64,000 nucleotides of DNA, from the NCBI GenBank assembly GCA_035772405.1, contig JAYKKM010000381.1, positions 1,176,001-1,240,000 on the forward strand, given 5' to 3'. The position numbers and the translations under genes were made by a program. A model generated the notes under the pieces. The model did not search any database and had not been told where the DNA came from. It worked only from the letters and a program-made list of their open reading frames with translations. Of this stretch, positions 11,122-22,734 are shown piece by piece; the first letter of the stretch is position 1; each line of letters opens with the position of its first letter. This DNA is from Chrysogorgia sp. JL179-B06. Its lineage: Eukaryota > Cnidaria > Anthozoa > Scleralcyonacea > Chrysogorgiidae.

Positions 11122-11639
11122 TAAAATTTATGAAGTGTTATGTCTAATGATTCTTATGGGTGGAGTGAATGATTCTTTTTATTTTCTTTAAGTGGACTAC
11201 TTACATAGTGGCTTACAATTTTCAAAAAACTCTGGGTTTCTTAGATTGTGTCTCCCAGGGGCGGATTTAATTTTAGTGAAGTAGGTGAGACGACTAAGGT
11301 AAAAAATTCGGAAAGTGACATCAGGAGTTTGGCAAAATAATAATTGTGCCAAAAATTTACTTGTTTAAAAAATTTAAGTTTCATCATAAAGATCAGGAAA
11401 ATACCAAACTGAGAGTTTTTCATCCTTCCGAATTGTTCGCATATTCGTCAAATGGAGAAGCTATGTAACCAGGCAATTTTAGGATTGGTACCCAGCCCCC
11501 CAAATCGGATTTGTTTCCGCCGTGTCTGCAGTACCGATAAGCTGATTTTTCCCTTAGGTTTCTTTGAGCCTCACTGACTGCATTAGATCTTTTATGAACA
11601 TTTTATGAACATTTGACTGATATGAGAGATTAAAGAAAG

Positions 11640-12190
11640 TTGAAATTCTGAAAATAAATGCTGAACTTAAACTAGTTACTTTAACCGTTTCACCTAAACT
11701 ATGGAATAATCTACCAAGCTTAATACGAAATTCTAATTCAGTTAAATATTTTAAAAGTCAACTTTATAATCACTATACTAATGCTCTAAATAATAATTAC
11801 GACGTAGATAACTATTGTACTTTAGATAACTATTAGTACGTAGATAACTATTAGTACGTAGATAACTATTTCACTTGGAAGTCTGCTTGCTTAAAATGTC
11901 ACGCTTCACGTAACGTGCTCTCTTCTAACCCTTGCTGTTACTAATACTATTGTATCTTACTATATTGCTTTTATATAATTATGTACATATTTAAACTTCC
12001 TTCTATACCTAATGTATATTTATGTATACACTCTATGTACTGCAGTTACTGTATCTATTGTAATTTATATTCATGATAATTTATGTTAATTTATCATTTA
12101 AAGGGCGTACTTAATTTGGAGCCTAGCTCTGTTGTACTGTCCCGCACCTTGTATTAATTAGGTGAAAGTGTAATAAATAAATAAATAAAA
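11640..12190 (+). pseudogene. LINE C-terminus with 3' UTR and AAAT tail
   Basis: An uninterrupted frame reads LKLVTLTVSPKLWNNLPSLI, then an IRNSN...FKSQLYNHY segment, ending at a stop near 11835. The LWN-x-LP motif with a following FK-x-x-L helix is the usual C-terminus of jockey/CR1-type LINE reverse transcriptases. A short 3' UTR follows and ends in a tandem AAAT run (12170-12190), a typical LINE tail. The 5' portion including the catalytic core is absent. Confidence 0.65.
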
Positions 12191-13240
12191 ACTTGACACT
12201 GTTGACGTGCGGTTGTCTGTTGAATTTTGACTGCTCCACTGTAATATGATTCCTTGGGAATTTGCGAATGAACGTTGGTCTAACTTTGCTGTGTCTGTGT
12301 TTACGTTTAGATAGTGTTGGTATTAGTATAAAATGGAATTTATTCACTTATTTTAAAAGATTACAAAATATAAGAAGGTATAGAAAGAATACTAATTAAA
12401 TTAAAATTAAAATTATAGGAATAGTAAAAGTAAAAACAGGATAACATGAGAAAGAAAAGAAACAAATTTGGGAAATACCAAAGTATTCTAATTAATAATA
12501 AAATAATATTCAAGTAATGGGTTAAAAAACTGTTCTAGATCTTATTAAGCATAAGAGGGAAGATCTGATAAGAGAAAAGGAAAGTTTGCCGCACCCGGGG
12601 CACAGGCCGGGATTAGCGCGGCTTTAGCGGAGGAAAGGGCTTGTCTTGTTTATCAGCAATTTTCATTGCAAGGATTTTGTGGAATCTTATACATTCCTTC
12701 CCATTGCTCCATTAGTTCCAAAGACTACTAGCGGCGTAAAGGCTCCATGTTAGATTTCCAGGACTCTTCTGTTTTCTCTTCTTTTATTTTTCGTGTCTCA
12801 GGAGGATTTTCTCGGTTGGTTGGGACTTATTTGATTCGGCGTTGAGATGTGCAATTTTAATATCAAAGAATGCAACCTGACCTTGCCTGTAAAATTTTTG
12901 TAAAATGTATCCTCATTTTGTTTTTGTATCTGCGCGAAACGCGAATAAGTTAGGTTTGTGTGTGTGTGGAGCCAATCAGCGATCAGCGCGCTCCGACATG
13001 ATGTCGACAACTTCCGATTTTGATATTTCGACGCCATATATTCGAGAAGAACTCTTTACAATTCGGTAAGTATTTTTAATATGAACTGTAATATATTTGC
13101 AAGTGTGATCTACAACAGTTTTCGTAGGTTGTATGGAGTCATCGACATGACGCCAAAAGATTTTTAAAGCCTCGTTAAAATTAAAATATCAGTCAGCCAA
13201 GACACGTGTTTGACTAGATAAAGCCAGTTTATACAAGAGA
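12191..13240. other. No recognisable gene
   Basis: AT-rich DNA with a GC-richer patch at 12590-12620. Short open frames on both strands (for example minus 12798-13037) have no recognisable domain and no counterpart elsewhere in the window. I see nothing I can support here. Confidence 0.4.
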
Positions 13241-13244
13241 CTCT

Positions 13245-13372
13245 CAGCCTCTTCGGAGGACAATTCATGTCTTCCGAGTACAAGACAATTTCTTTGGAGG
13301 ACAAATTCAACCTCTTCGGAGGACTAAACAACCTCTTCGGAGGACAATTCAACCACCAGAAAACTTCTTCGG
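13245..13372. repeat. Degenerate CTCTTCGGAGGACAA repeat
   Basis: Four or five imperfect copies of CCTCTTCGGAGGACAA separated by related sequence. Each unit is itself partly palindromic (CCTCTTCGGAGG). Confidence 0.75.
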
Positions 13373-13965
13373 AGAAGCATACTGATGTACGTAATGAATG
13401 TCTTACCTAGGGGTGCACCGGATTTAGTATCCGGTATGCGGCCGGTGTTTCGGATCCGTGTTTCCTTCGAGTTAATATAGAAACACTCATGGAACATTGA
13501 AAGAACTCAAAATAGGGATAAAACACTCGCCCTTAAGGCCAGTGGTCCCCCTGCAGCCACAAAAATTTCACGTTAGAACCTTTCACTCGGGTTTCTCTAT
13601 CAACTCGATTGAAACATGGAAAATGTTTTCTATTCCTTAAATATTACATATGAGAATACTGAAAACATGACTTTATATATATACGCTCCTTGTACATATT
13701 AGCGCAGATACATGTACGCCTGAGCGGACCTATTTTTTAGTAAGCTGTAACGCTAGCCACAACCACTAGCGTCGAGAAGAGGGTAGGTGGGGTAAGGTGG
13801 GGTAATTTCTCTGAGACCCAGAAATCCTAGCACTCTAAGATATTGAGGTACTGATGATATGTTCTCTGTCATCCATTCCGTTTTAAAGAGATGCTCTTTT
13901 TATAAAAATGGTTTGGATAAGGTAAACAAGGCAGTGAAATGACGGGTTTAAACATATTTTAAAGC

Positions 13966-14493
13966 ATGTCTTCGAAAAGTTGCTCCGTCTATCGCCGCAC
14001 TCAAGCAAGCGATGTACGTGCTGCCGCCCACCGCGATAATTTCTACGCTGAATTTGAACGCCGTACTCTACGATCCGGTGTAGACCCTGCTGTCTACTGC
14101 TGGGAACTGGGAAACTTACTCTCCAAGGCTGACCCGACCTTATCACCCGACGCTACCGCTGCACTGATCTCCCGACAATATATGCGTGGTCTTCCCGATG
14201 CCTTAAAATTGAAATTGTTGGAGCATAACCCCACACCGACCCTCGAACAAATGCTAGGTTTTAGTCAACGTTACTGTGCCGTCGAGTGTTACGTTTTGCA
14301 GAATGCGGATTGCACCCAAAGTATTGGCTCCAGAAAGACTAGCGAGACAACCGCACCCACATCGCGAGACCCACAACTGTCCCAGTTAGTGACCATTGTC
14401 GCTGGTATCGCAGGAAAACAACTGTCCCTCGAAGATCGCCTGACGAAGAACGAACAACGAGGAACAAAGAACCATCAAGGGAAACCGCTCTGA
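13966..14493 (+). pseudogene. Ty3/gypsy-type gag remnant
   Basis: A 175-codon frame with the alpha-helical pattern of a retrotransposon capsid: residues about 35-115 include FERRTLRSGVDPAVYCWELG, a DATAALISRQYMRGLPDALK segment and a LEQMLGFSQRY helix. The frame stops at 14493. In a neighbouring frame the nucleocapsid continues but its zinc knuckle is damaged: CFAYGGLGHFARNF, where the second and last Cys are Tyr and Phe. No reverse transcriptase or integrase follows, so only a gag-protease remnant is left. GC content is higher than in the flanks. Confidence 0.75.
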
Positions 14494-15045
14494 CAGAGCC
14501 TGCTTCGCCTACGGAGGCCTTGGTCATTTTGCCCGTAATTTTCGCCGAAGAAACGCAAGACGAAAGCGACCAAGCAACGCCCGACCACTGAGATTTCGCA
14601 CCAGATTTCGCACCAGATTTCGCACCAGATTTCGCACAAGATTTCGCACAAGATTTCGCACCAGATTTCGCACCAAATTTCGCACCAGAATTCACCTCTT
14701 TGTTGATTGTTATGTCGACGGAGTCCGTGTTCGTGCACTTTTAGACACGGGGTCCATGAAATCTATCATTAGCAATACTGTGCATAAAATTATTGACTTT
14801 AATGGTAAAGCTATGGACTTGTCTCAGAGGCAGCTCAATGCATCTCCATCTCTGGGGATAATTTGAACATTATTGGATAGATTAATAGTAATTTAAAAAT
14901 TCATTAATTGTAAACATCCCTATTCTGAGGATTTTCTAGCAAGTGATCACATTCCGTATGAATGTATTTTAGGTTGGGATTTTATAACACGGAATAACCT
15001 CGTGTTAAAACGGGATTCACAGGCGGGTTATCTCTTAGTGGGAGT
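14494..15045 (+). pseudogene. Ty3/gypsy protease remnant
   Basis: From 14693 one frame reads HLFVDCYVDGVRVRALLDTG followed by SMKSII, a retropepsin-like aspartic protease with the DTG active-site motif. A stop and a frameshift follow near 14868. At about 14930-15035 another frame gives ECILGWDFITRNNLVLKR, the ILG-x-D/W-F motif near the C-terminus of gypsy proteases. Pol beyond that is missing. Continues the gag remnant at 13966. Confidence 0.7.
14588..14692. repeat. 12-bp tandem repeat inside the gypsy remnant
   Basis: About nine units of AGATTTCGCACC with a few single-base variants. Because 12 is a multiple of three, the frame that links the knuckle remnant to the protease stays open and reads an Arg-Phe-Arg-Thr repeat. 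Confidence 0.9.
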
Positions 15046-15399
15046 GGCGTTGCTAGAGCGGGGGGCACTCGCTCCCCCAAACGACTTCGCAGGGACGTTT
15101 CTCGGAATTGCCCATAATCTTTGCCCATAATTGCCCATAATCTCAAAATGTTTTATTGTCTTGTTTGGAAGAACTTTTAAAATGATTAAGTAACTTCTTT
15201 TGAAGATTTTCGTTTCTTTTTATCAGTTATATCAGTTATATCAGTTTGTTTGAGATGCAAATGTCTGGAATTTCGTCACACATATTTTCAAAGCGGGGCC
15301 CCTATTATTAAAATATTTGGACATTACTCAAAAGGATGATATGGATAAACTTTTCTTCCTTTTGTTTCCCATGCCCATTAAAACTCTTCTGCGCGGTTA

Positions 15400-15580
15400 C
15401 AATTGAATAAACTTGTTGAAATTTACTTGTTCAAAACAACTACACAGTGAACTGTTAACAATACAGAGTAATACTCTGACAAACTTTAAAAATAATCTCA
15501 AAAATTACTATGACTCTGCTCTACGCTCAACATTCAACGCTGAGGACACACGTACATGGATTCGGCTCGCAGTTTATTGG
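15400..15580 (+). pseudogene. Short LINE C-terminal fragment
   Basis: One frame contains SNTLTNFKNNLKNYYDSALR and then EDTRTWIRL, resembling the last residues of jockey/CR1-type LINE proteins. It is too short to classify and has no upstream catalytic core. Confidence 0.45.
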
Positions 15581-15797
15581 TCCTCCCTTCTTGTTGTTTT
15601 TAAACTACACTCGTGTCCTACTACCGGAAATTAAACTTAGTTACCATTGGCAACGCGCACCCTTTCCCTCGCGAATAAAGAGGATGGAAATATTTCTTTC
15701 GTAGGGCTCCCTTATATGCGACAAACTATTTCTTCCCACCCTACCCACAATGGATTTTTCTGGGTGCCACGTGACCGGCCGGGAGATAAGACCCGGG

Positions 15798-15926
15798 AAA
15801 GAAACATCTTCGTCTGTCACTGATCTGTCAAGATAACTAACAATTTAGCCAATCCAGATGAAACCTCTAGTTTCACTTCGTTCAACGAGTCGTTCAGTCG
15901 ACCTGTTTTAAATTCTCTGAAGTCTG
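15798..15926 (+). promoter_or_regulatory. Truncated 5' flank of RING-kelch gene 2
   Basis: Only the last 130 bp of the conserved 5' flank remain, from GAAACATCTTCGTCTG to the ATG. Further upstream is unrelated sequence, with the join near 15798 (GACCCGGGAAAGAAACATC). The ETS-like site kept by genes 1, 3 and 4 is absent, so gene 2 may be expressed differently or not at all. Confidence 0.5.
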
Positions 15927-17654
15927 ATGGAGCTTCACTCGCAGAAATACGGCTACGAAGATGATCGGTTTGAGAACGCCGTTTGTGCCAACTTCCACTG
16001 CCCAATATGTCTTAACGTTCTTAAAGAACCAAAGATGTGCAGAAATAACGAACACGTCTTTTGCTCTGCCTGTATCACTCGACATCTTGGCAATTCACAG
16101 ACGTGTCCTCAATGTATGGAAGAGCTGACTGCAGAGACACTTCATCGAGCACCAAGAGTGCTTGTAAATTGTTTATCTGATCTCACTATCAACTGCGATT
16201 ATTTCAGTAGAGGTTGTCGTGAGATCGTTCGACTTGAGGATCTTCAAACACACGTTATGAATTGTGGGTTTGTCCCCGTGAAGTGTTCAAACAACGACTG
16301 TGGCATGGTGATCAATAAACGAGATAGAATTCATCACGAGGCAGAGGTTTGTCACTTTAGGAAAGTAAAGTGTCATGACTGCGGTGAAATGAAGAAAGAA
16401 ATAGAAAGAATGAAATATCAACTGGACGAAATGAGAGATCAACTGTATCAACTTCCAGAAATAAAAGATCAACTGCTCGGAATGAGAGACCAACTGGCAG
16501 GAATGAAGGCCCAACTGGCAGGAATGAAGGCCCAACTGGCAGGAATGAAGGCTCAACTAGATGAACTATCTTCCCTAAAAGAAGACATGAAAGAAGTCAG
16601 AGCTGTAATGGGTGAAGTACTACACAAGTTGAGATTAGCAGAACGTTCCATTCAAGTTCCACTTCATGGTAATGCAACAAAGCAAGATATTGTTATTGCG
16701 GGGGGCTATGGGGAGGACTATGGTGTGAGTCGCAGTTCCGTCGAAACATTCAGCTGGAACGAAAGAGCGTGGGTTCAACTGCCACCAATGAGCAAACCTC
16801 TTGCAGAAGCTTCATCGTTTGTTTACGAAAATCAAATTTTTGTGTCTGGTGGATACACAGGAAATCCTTATCGTACTGATTCAATGGAAATTTTGAAGAT
16901 TGGTGAACCTTTAAAATGGACTGAATCTCCCAATCTCCTCAAACTTCCTTTCAAGTGCGAGGATCATAAGACGGTAGTTTATCAGAACAGTTTGATTCAT
17001 GTTGGTGGATATGATGAAACTAATGAAGAATACTCTGACGCCATTTCTGAAGTTCTTCTTACTCCACCTTATTCTAAGAAGCTGTTATGTAGAATGCCAG
17101 AACCAAGATTATCGCATGGTGTGGAGATCTTTACGGACAATATTTTGATTTTGGGAGGCAGTACTGATTGCTCATGTGAAGATAGTCTGGATAGTGTGCT
17201 CGTGTTTGATGTAAATAAGAAAGAATGTAAACAAATGCCTTCATTACCTCGAGCTGTCTGGGGAATGGCCACAGTTAGTTCGCAAGATAAAGTAGTTGTG
17301 ATTGGAGGGTTTGGTAAGGATGGCAAGGCTTTGAATGATGTATTAATGTATGATTCTAAAACTGGAGAGATCAATGTCCCACCATCAATGCAACATAAGA
17401 GGTACGCATGTTCAGCAATTATTACTGGAGATGTCATTGTAGTAATGGGAGGACAGAATGAGAAAGGTGAAATTCTTAGTTCAGTTGAATGCTTTACTTT
17501 GGGAGGTAACTCATGGGAAGAACTTCCGCCCATGATTCAACCTAGGTACTGGGCAACTGCTGTAGTTATGCCATCTGTTTTAATAAATTTATGTAGTTTA
17601 ATGTGTGTGATGATTCTTCTGGGTGGAGTGAATGATTCTTCTTATTCTCTTTAA
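15927..17654 (+). CDS. RING + TRAF-zinc-finger + coiled-coil + kelch protein (gene 2), extended C-terminus
   Basis: Encodes 575 aa with the same order as gene 1: RING (residues 25-63, all eight ligands kept), TRAF-type zinc fingers (about 85-152), heptad coiled coil, and six kelch repeats. The coiled coil contains three successive Q-L-A-G-M-K-A heptads, nearly identical in DNA (about 16494-16558). Compared with its paralogues it has lost two bases near 17575, so the usual stop is skipped; about 20 extra residues (ending NDSSYSL) are read from what is 3' UTR elsewhere, and the AATAAA at 17582-17587 falls within the frame. If cleavage happens there the mRNA would lack a stop codon. Propeller loops differ strongly from genes 1, 3 and 4. 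Putative E3 ligase; substrate unknown. Confidence 0.88.
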   Translation: MELHSQKYGYEDDRFENAVCANFHCPICLNVLKEPKMCRNNEHVFCSACITRHLGNSQTCPQCMEELTAETLHRAPRVLVNCLSDLTINCDYFSRGCREIVRLEDLQTHVMNCGFVPVKCSNNDCGMVINKRDRIHHEAEVCHFRKVKCHDCGEMKKEIERMKYQLDEMRDQLYQLPEIKDQLLGMRDQLAGMKAQLAGMKAQLAGMKAQLDELSSLKEDMKEVRAVMGEVLHKLRLAERSIQVPLHGNATKQDIVIAGGYGEDYGVSRSSVETFSWNERAWVQLPPMSKPLAEASSFVYENQIFVSGGYTGNPYRTDSMEILKIGEPLKWTESPNLLKLPFKCEDHKTVVYQNSLIHVGGYDETNEEYSDAISEVLLTPPYSKKLLCRMPEPRLSHGVEIFTDNILILGGSTDCSCEDSLDSVLVFDVNKKECKQMPSLPRAVWGMATVSSQDKVVVIGGFGKDGKALNDVLMYDSKTGEINVPPSMQHKRYACSAIITGDVIVVMGGQNEKGEILSSVECFTLGGNSWEELPPMIQPRYWATAVVMPSVLINLCSLMCVMILLGGVNDSSYSL

Positions 17655-17734
17655 TTGAGCTACTTAGTGACTTACAATATTCATTTACAAAACACTCGAC
17701 GTTTTTTAGATTGTGCATGTTTCCTGTTTCCCTA

Positions 17735-20080
17735 TTAAATAAAATAGATTAACTTATTTTTCTTTGTGTATCCCAAAGGGAGTTAACCTTTTCATCATGA
17801 AAAGTTTGTTCTGTTTCACAAGTTTTATTTTATATTTCAATGCGTCATTTTCCTATTTCAAGCTTAAACTGCTAGTGTGACGAGAAATTCTGGTGGGATT
17901 TTTTCCATAAAATAAAAGTACAACATCAAATAAGTACACTTACTTAATATTAAAGAAAAATAATAAATTTAAGATTGCAAACTTTGAGCTTCTTTTTACA
18001 ATGACGACAAACCATTAATGGTGGCCATGTAAAACAGTCATATCATTCATGGCCCAAACCATTACTTATGATGTTCTTAATTTTTACTTGCTTGCAGGCC
18101 TTATCCTGAGTTTTGAAGGGGGGCTGGTATACTTTTTTTACCCTCACCCCCCACTAGTGCTGAGCTCCGGCGTTTTTTGTGCAGACAGGCCGGAGTTGGG
18201 TTGTTTTCTTCCCGCTCTGGCTGGAAAGTGAGAATGACAAAAAATATGACAATTTCGACAATTAGAAAGCTTTGTTCACAAATAATGGCAACACTGAATT
18301 TTCTGAATGTGCATATATGATCTGAAGTCTTGTCTGTTGAGTCAAACCATTTCAGCTACTGCAAAAGGTCAAATTAACAGAGACGGCAAAGTTAATGCTC
18401 AGGAATTATTGGACCAGTGGTATCGCCCCAAAAACGAATGACCTGTTTTGACGCGTTTAACTCTCTCGTATCTTTCTTGTCCACCGTCCTCTGCCACTTC
18501 TCAACAATCTTTTCGTTGACGGGGAACATCGTCTCAAAGAAATGATGCGCACTCCTTCCAGGCAACATCGGTCGTTTAGCGTTCATTAAATTTAATTATA
18601 AGAAGTTTCAAAAACCCTTGGCAATTTACACTTGTATTTCATTATTTATGGTAGCATAACTTATTCGGTTCTATTAAGTTTTCATCATTCCTGGCATTCC
18701 TAGTTGTCGCATTGCGTTTGCTTGATTTGAGTCGTTTGATAGTTTTACGGCTTTCACCGGGAAAAGACCCTGGGGACAAATTTGAGGGAATAATATCCGG
18801 TTGGATTTTATTCCCAGCAATCCGGAGCCGGATGTAAAGCGGCCAGAGCCGGAGCTGAAAAACCGGGATTTGCACACCTCTACCCCCCACCTATAGTTAT
18901 AACAACTATACTAGAAATATTGTATAGGTATACGCATTAACCGCTCGCCAGCCTTTTCTATCATATAAATTTATGTTAATTATTTCAAAGAATATATTAT
19001 ATGTTGCGCTATCAGAATGGTCCCCAGACCTCTCGCACGCCCTGTATTTGTAGATCACATATCAGAAAAGACGTAAATTTTGGACTTTATCTCCGTCAAT
19101 ATTTAACTGATTGCAATTCTAATTTGGAATTACCGAGTCTAACTACATAACATATGGGACTATTATATTACGAGAAAAACTTCTATACCATTCGTAAAAC
19201 AGAGCCATAGGAGCGGGGGGCACACGGCCCTTACTTTTTTGCTGAAAAACAATTAACTTTAAAATATTCAAACTATAGTTTGAAAAAGTAATTTATTATA
19301 TTTTAAATATAAAGAAATAGGTAACGAGACCTACACTGATGTCTTTGGGAACTTCACGAGTCTGTTACGTGAAATAGTGCTTCAATAGAATATCTCGCAG
19401 TGCTCGCCTTTTTACCTTCGACAATTGTTTGGTTTAGTTCTGTTTGGCTTGTAATACTCTTATTGATAATAAATTAGTATTATTATGTTTGGCAATACTC
19501 ATATTTTCCATGCAGCTGTATAACTAACTTTGATGGTATTTCTGTTGAAGATTTTGTAACATTTGAAGTTAATTAACTTATTGATATTATGCGACACGTG
19601 TCAACACTGTAACCACGCCTCATCAGTTGTACACTCGTTGTCATTCATTGTAGTTGGTAGCTCAAGCTATCAATAAATATACATACTTTGCAGATTCTGT
19701 GTAATGTGTTGGAGGTTGGGAAGTGCTTATCGATGAGATTAAGCAATTTATGAATGTTCTAATTCCTGGAAGTTTTATTTCCTGGAATTTCCGTTATGTA
19801 TAGTTTGAATAGCAAACCAGTTTAAACTACGCTACAACAACCACACAAAATATTTTCGCCATCCTAAATACTCAAAGGAAACCGTTCTGTCAAACTATAT
19901 TTGGGAGTTAAAGAACGCGGGAAGTGAATTTCTCATGAATTGGTTAATCCTAAAACGCGCGAAAGCATATATGAAAGCGGAACAAAACAGTGTAAACTTT
20001 GCCTTGAAGAAACTTATGTATTGTGAAGGCCGACAAAAAGCATCTCCTGACAAAAGAACAGAAATGTTTGGCATAATGTC
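17735..20080. repeat. Downstream repeat block F, copy 2
   Basis: Aligns with 5830-8233. It has the unoccupied site of the hAT element (near 20068-20085) and a private stretch at about 18380-18570. No coding region is recognised. Confidence 0.8.
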
Positions 20081-20462
20081 GCCATGCTAATGAATTTTGC
20101 ATAAGAAACATTAAGCACGCCAACGCAAGATAATTACATTTAATAATAATAACAATACAATACAATACAATACATATTTATACAGGGTAGCCTTTTTAAC
20201 TTCAAAATGGGGCTGTTATCAATAAGGGCCTTATAATGTAGTAATTCATCTTTATGTTCCACTGAAGATGATTCGATGACATTGATTCGATAGCATCCAT
20301 GATATTGTTGTAGTATTACCATCCATCGAGCGAGCGTTGTTGCGTACACAGTTGTTGAGCCACAGTTGTTGAGTATACGTATTTCTAGTAATTTATGTTG
20401 CACTGAAGATGATTCTGGAACAAGCTTCATTCCAAATAAGCGGAAGTTCGTAAACCAGTTAA
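20081..20462 (+). repeat. Orphan RING-kelch upstream segment without a gene
   Basis: Contains the AATTACAT...ATATTTATACAGGGTAGCC stretch and then AAGCTTCATTCCAAATAA with a degenerate GCGGAAGTTCG, all as found upstream of genes 1, 3 and 4. No RING-kelch coding sequence follows; the match stops at about 20462 where an inverted segment begins. Probably a promoter relic cut off by rearrangement. Confidence 0.6.
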
Positions 20463-21230
20463 AATCCCCGCATACTCCCGGGGGTCGGGTCGACGTAGTT
20501 TCAATTGTTTCAAATGTCATGGCGTTGAGGGTTTGATCAAGAGGTTCGACATCGAAATTACAACTGCGCAACTCAGTCTTTTCCGAAATCGTCGAGGGGG
20601 GGGGGGGGGGACATGTAATATCGATTTAATGTCTAGAGAATTTCGCCAAATCTTTAATATCTGTTTGAAAAGTTTCTGTGGTTCGTTTGCAAGGTAAATT
20701 CTCACCAAGATGAAAGATCAATCATGATGACGGAATGGACAGCTTTCGAACGACTGGGAAATATTATACTGTGTTGACATTAATCTCGTGAAACTCCGTT
20801 AAATATTTATCATTATAAAACGTTGTGTTTTTGTTCGGCAGACGCCTGATTTTTCTTCGTCCCCTCGTCAATGCCCAACTCTACTTCTAGAAGTTTCCCA
20901 CTTCTTTAAACGAGCGCTGCACAACGCCTTCAGTGCACCTGATTACAGAAATCAGTAGTCCGAGTAATCGCCTGGACAGGCGTCTTGTTTTATTTTATTT
21001 TCATATTATATTGGTATAGTTCCTTCATATGGCAAATCTTCGCTCTTGCATAGCTTTTAATAATCGTTAAATCCTATAAAAAATTACAATTATCGGGCTC
21101 ACGCAAAACGATATATTATGCGGTACCCACATGTTCGCTTTGCAGACCTCTCGTTGATATTAGTCATGAAACTAATTGTTACAAAACACCATTTTGTTTC
21201 CCTTATTTCTTACACCTGCATGTAGGTAGT
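20463..21230 (-). repeat. Block C, copy 1 (inverted relative to 38350-39105)
   Basis: Reverse complement of 38350-39105 with high similarity, whereas the sequence just after it (21272 onward) matches 39105 onward in direct orientation. This implies a small inversion of about 770 bp in one lineage. It includes a CAAGACGCC-family element (see 49816) and a run of 14 G at 20597-20610. Confidence 0.75.
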
Positions 21231-21889
21231 TATAGTACGTATTCCATTATAAGGTCATATCGTATGGGACTGGAAAGAGCAAATACGTTGCCCTATGCCC
21301 TGACGAACAAATACATTTCCCTCGTACCAGCCTCCTAGTTAATTGGATTGTAACCGACCCCAAAACAACAAAGGGCCTTACCCTCCCAAAAAGCTATAGA
21401 GATATGTTAAAGGAAAGTTAAATGATCTATTTACAACATACGTACAGCTTTATCCTGGTAGCTAACTTAGTTCTCTTTAAAAGCGGATAATCGAACATGT
21501 CCAAAAATATAATTTTAACAACCCCTCGCCGCTTGCTGTTTGAAATTTTTATAGCGTAGTTGCAACAGGGTACTTCTTTTACTTGAATTAGATAATAGCC
21601 CATTCAGTTGCTAAACTGAATAAATAATTTCCAGTAGACAATATCGCTGAAAGCTTTGTATTGTCTGAATTTAATTGTTTCATAGAACATCAAACTAAAT
21701 ACATGAAGTCCAATCTTTTTTACTTTTTGGGTGCAGCAACAGAATAGTGGCTATAAGAAAGAAATTACTTTTTTCACACTGTTGATGATTCATGAAACAG
21801 ACACAGAAACAAGGGATTCTACCCCGATTGTTGGTGTGGATTGATTATATACAGTAAGTTGATATTGTAATTCTACCCACAATTTGGAC

Positions 21890-22130
21890 AACTGTGATGT
21901 CGAGCTGGCATAACTTAATATTTGATGCTCTTGAGAGATCTCAATGCAGGGCAGGGAAACTGATCATTCCTAACTCGGGACTTGAAATTGATCGGTTTAT
22001 AGAAATCCTATGATAGGTACCTTTTGTAATTAGAAGAAAGATACATTGTGTAATGCTAGTTAAGAAATTCTGTGAAGGCATTTTAACATCATATCTAAAG
22101 AACTATTTTCCATGTCTCAATGAATCTGTT
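21890..22130 (+). pseudogene. LINE reverse transcriptase C-terminal fragment, copy 2
   Basis: Copy of the fragment at 100-366, with a small deletion after GATGTCGAGCTGGC and an in-frame stop around 22010. Non-functional. Confidence 0.5.
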
Positions 22131-22445
22131 CATCATACATGTTGTAGCACCATTATCAATTGCCTTAATTGACAATATGTGCAGGATTTATAACGTTTGA
22201 GTTAAAATGAGTTTTTGTAATATTGTACTGTACATATATATATGAATATGTGTTTATATTGGTAATAACTTTAGTTTGTTAGGAATTCAATTAAGACCTC
22301 CATATATTGATACCAGTGTTAGCAGTGGCTATCCTGTGTAAATATTATTGTATTATTATTATTGTTAATAATAATGAAAACTCGAGTTTTATTTGTAAGA
22401 AATAGACATAAACTATTTGCAACCAAGACTCACTACGTACTCTTT

Positions 22446-22527
22446 AAAACACGAGTAGCAGTGTTTTATCAGGTATAAAATCGCCGAGGGATTTTATACC
22501 TGATAAAACACGTGCTATAAGTGTTTT
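22446..22527. mobile_element. 82-bp palindromic MITE
   Basis: AAAACACGAG...GTGTTTTATCAGGTATAAAAT is mirrored by ATTTTATACCTGATAAAACAC across a short centre (CGCCGAGGG). The corresponding place in block A copy 1 (about 675-725) keeps only parts of both arms, suggesting partial deletion there. Confidence 0.6.
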
Positions 22528-22734
22528 GAATAGCTTAAAATAGTCATTAATATTCAATAGACGTTTTGACAATCGAGATGGAGAAAACATGAAAGTTTAG
22601 TTCATCTGGGACTCGAGACAATAAAAGTGAATTACAATGCGTAACTAATTACAATGTGTAACATGAAGAATTTTTGTTGATCACGTGAAACCAGTTTAGT
22701 CCTTCAAGTGCTCGAAAGTGAATAACAACATGCC

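Noticed and set aside
11256..11530. Another hAT element starting CAGGGGCGGATTTAATTTT downstream of gene 1
   Set aside because: The left end is convincing and GTGTCTCC/GTGTCTGC might be a target duplication, but no matching right terminal repeat could be found, so boundaries are not supportable.
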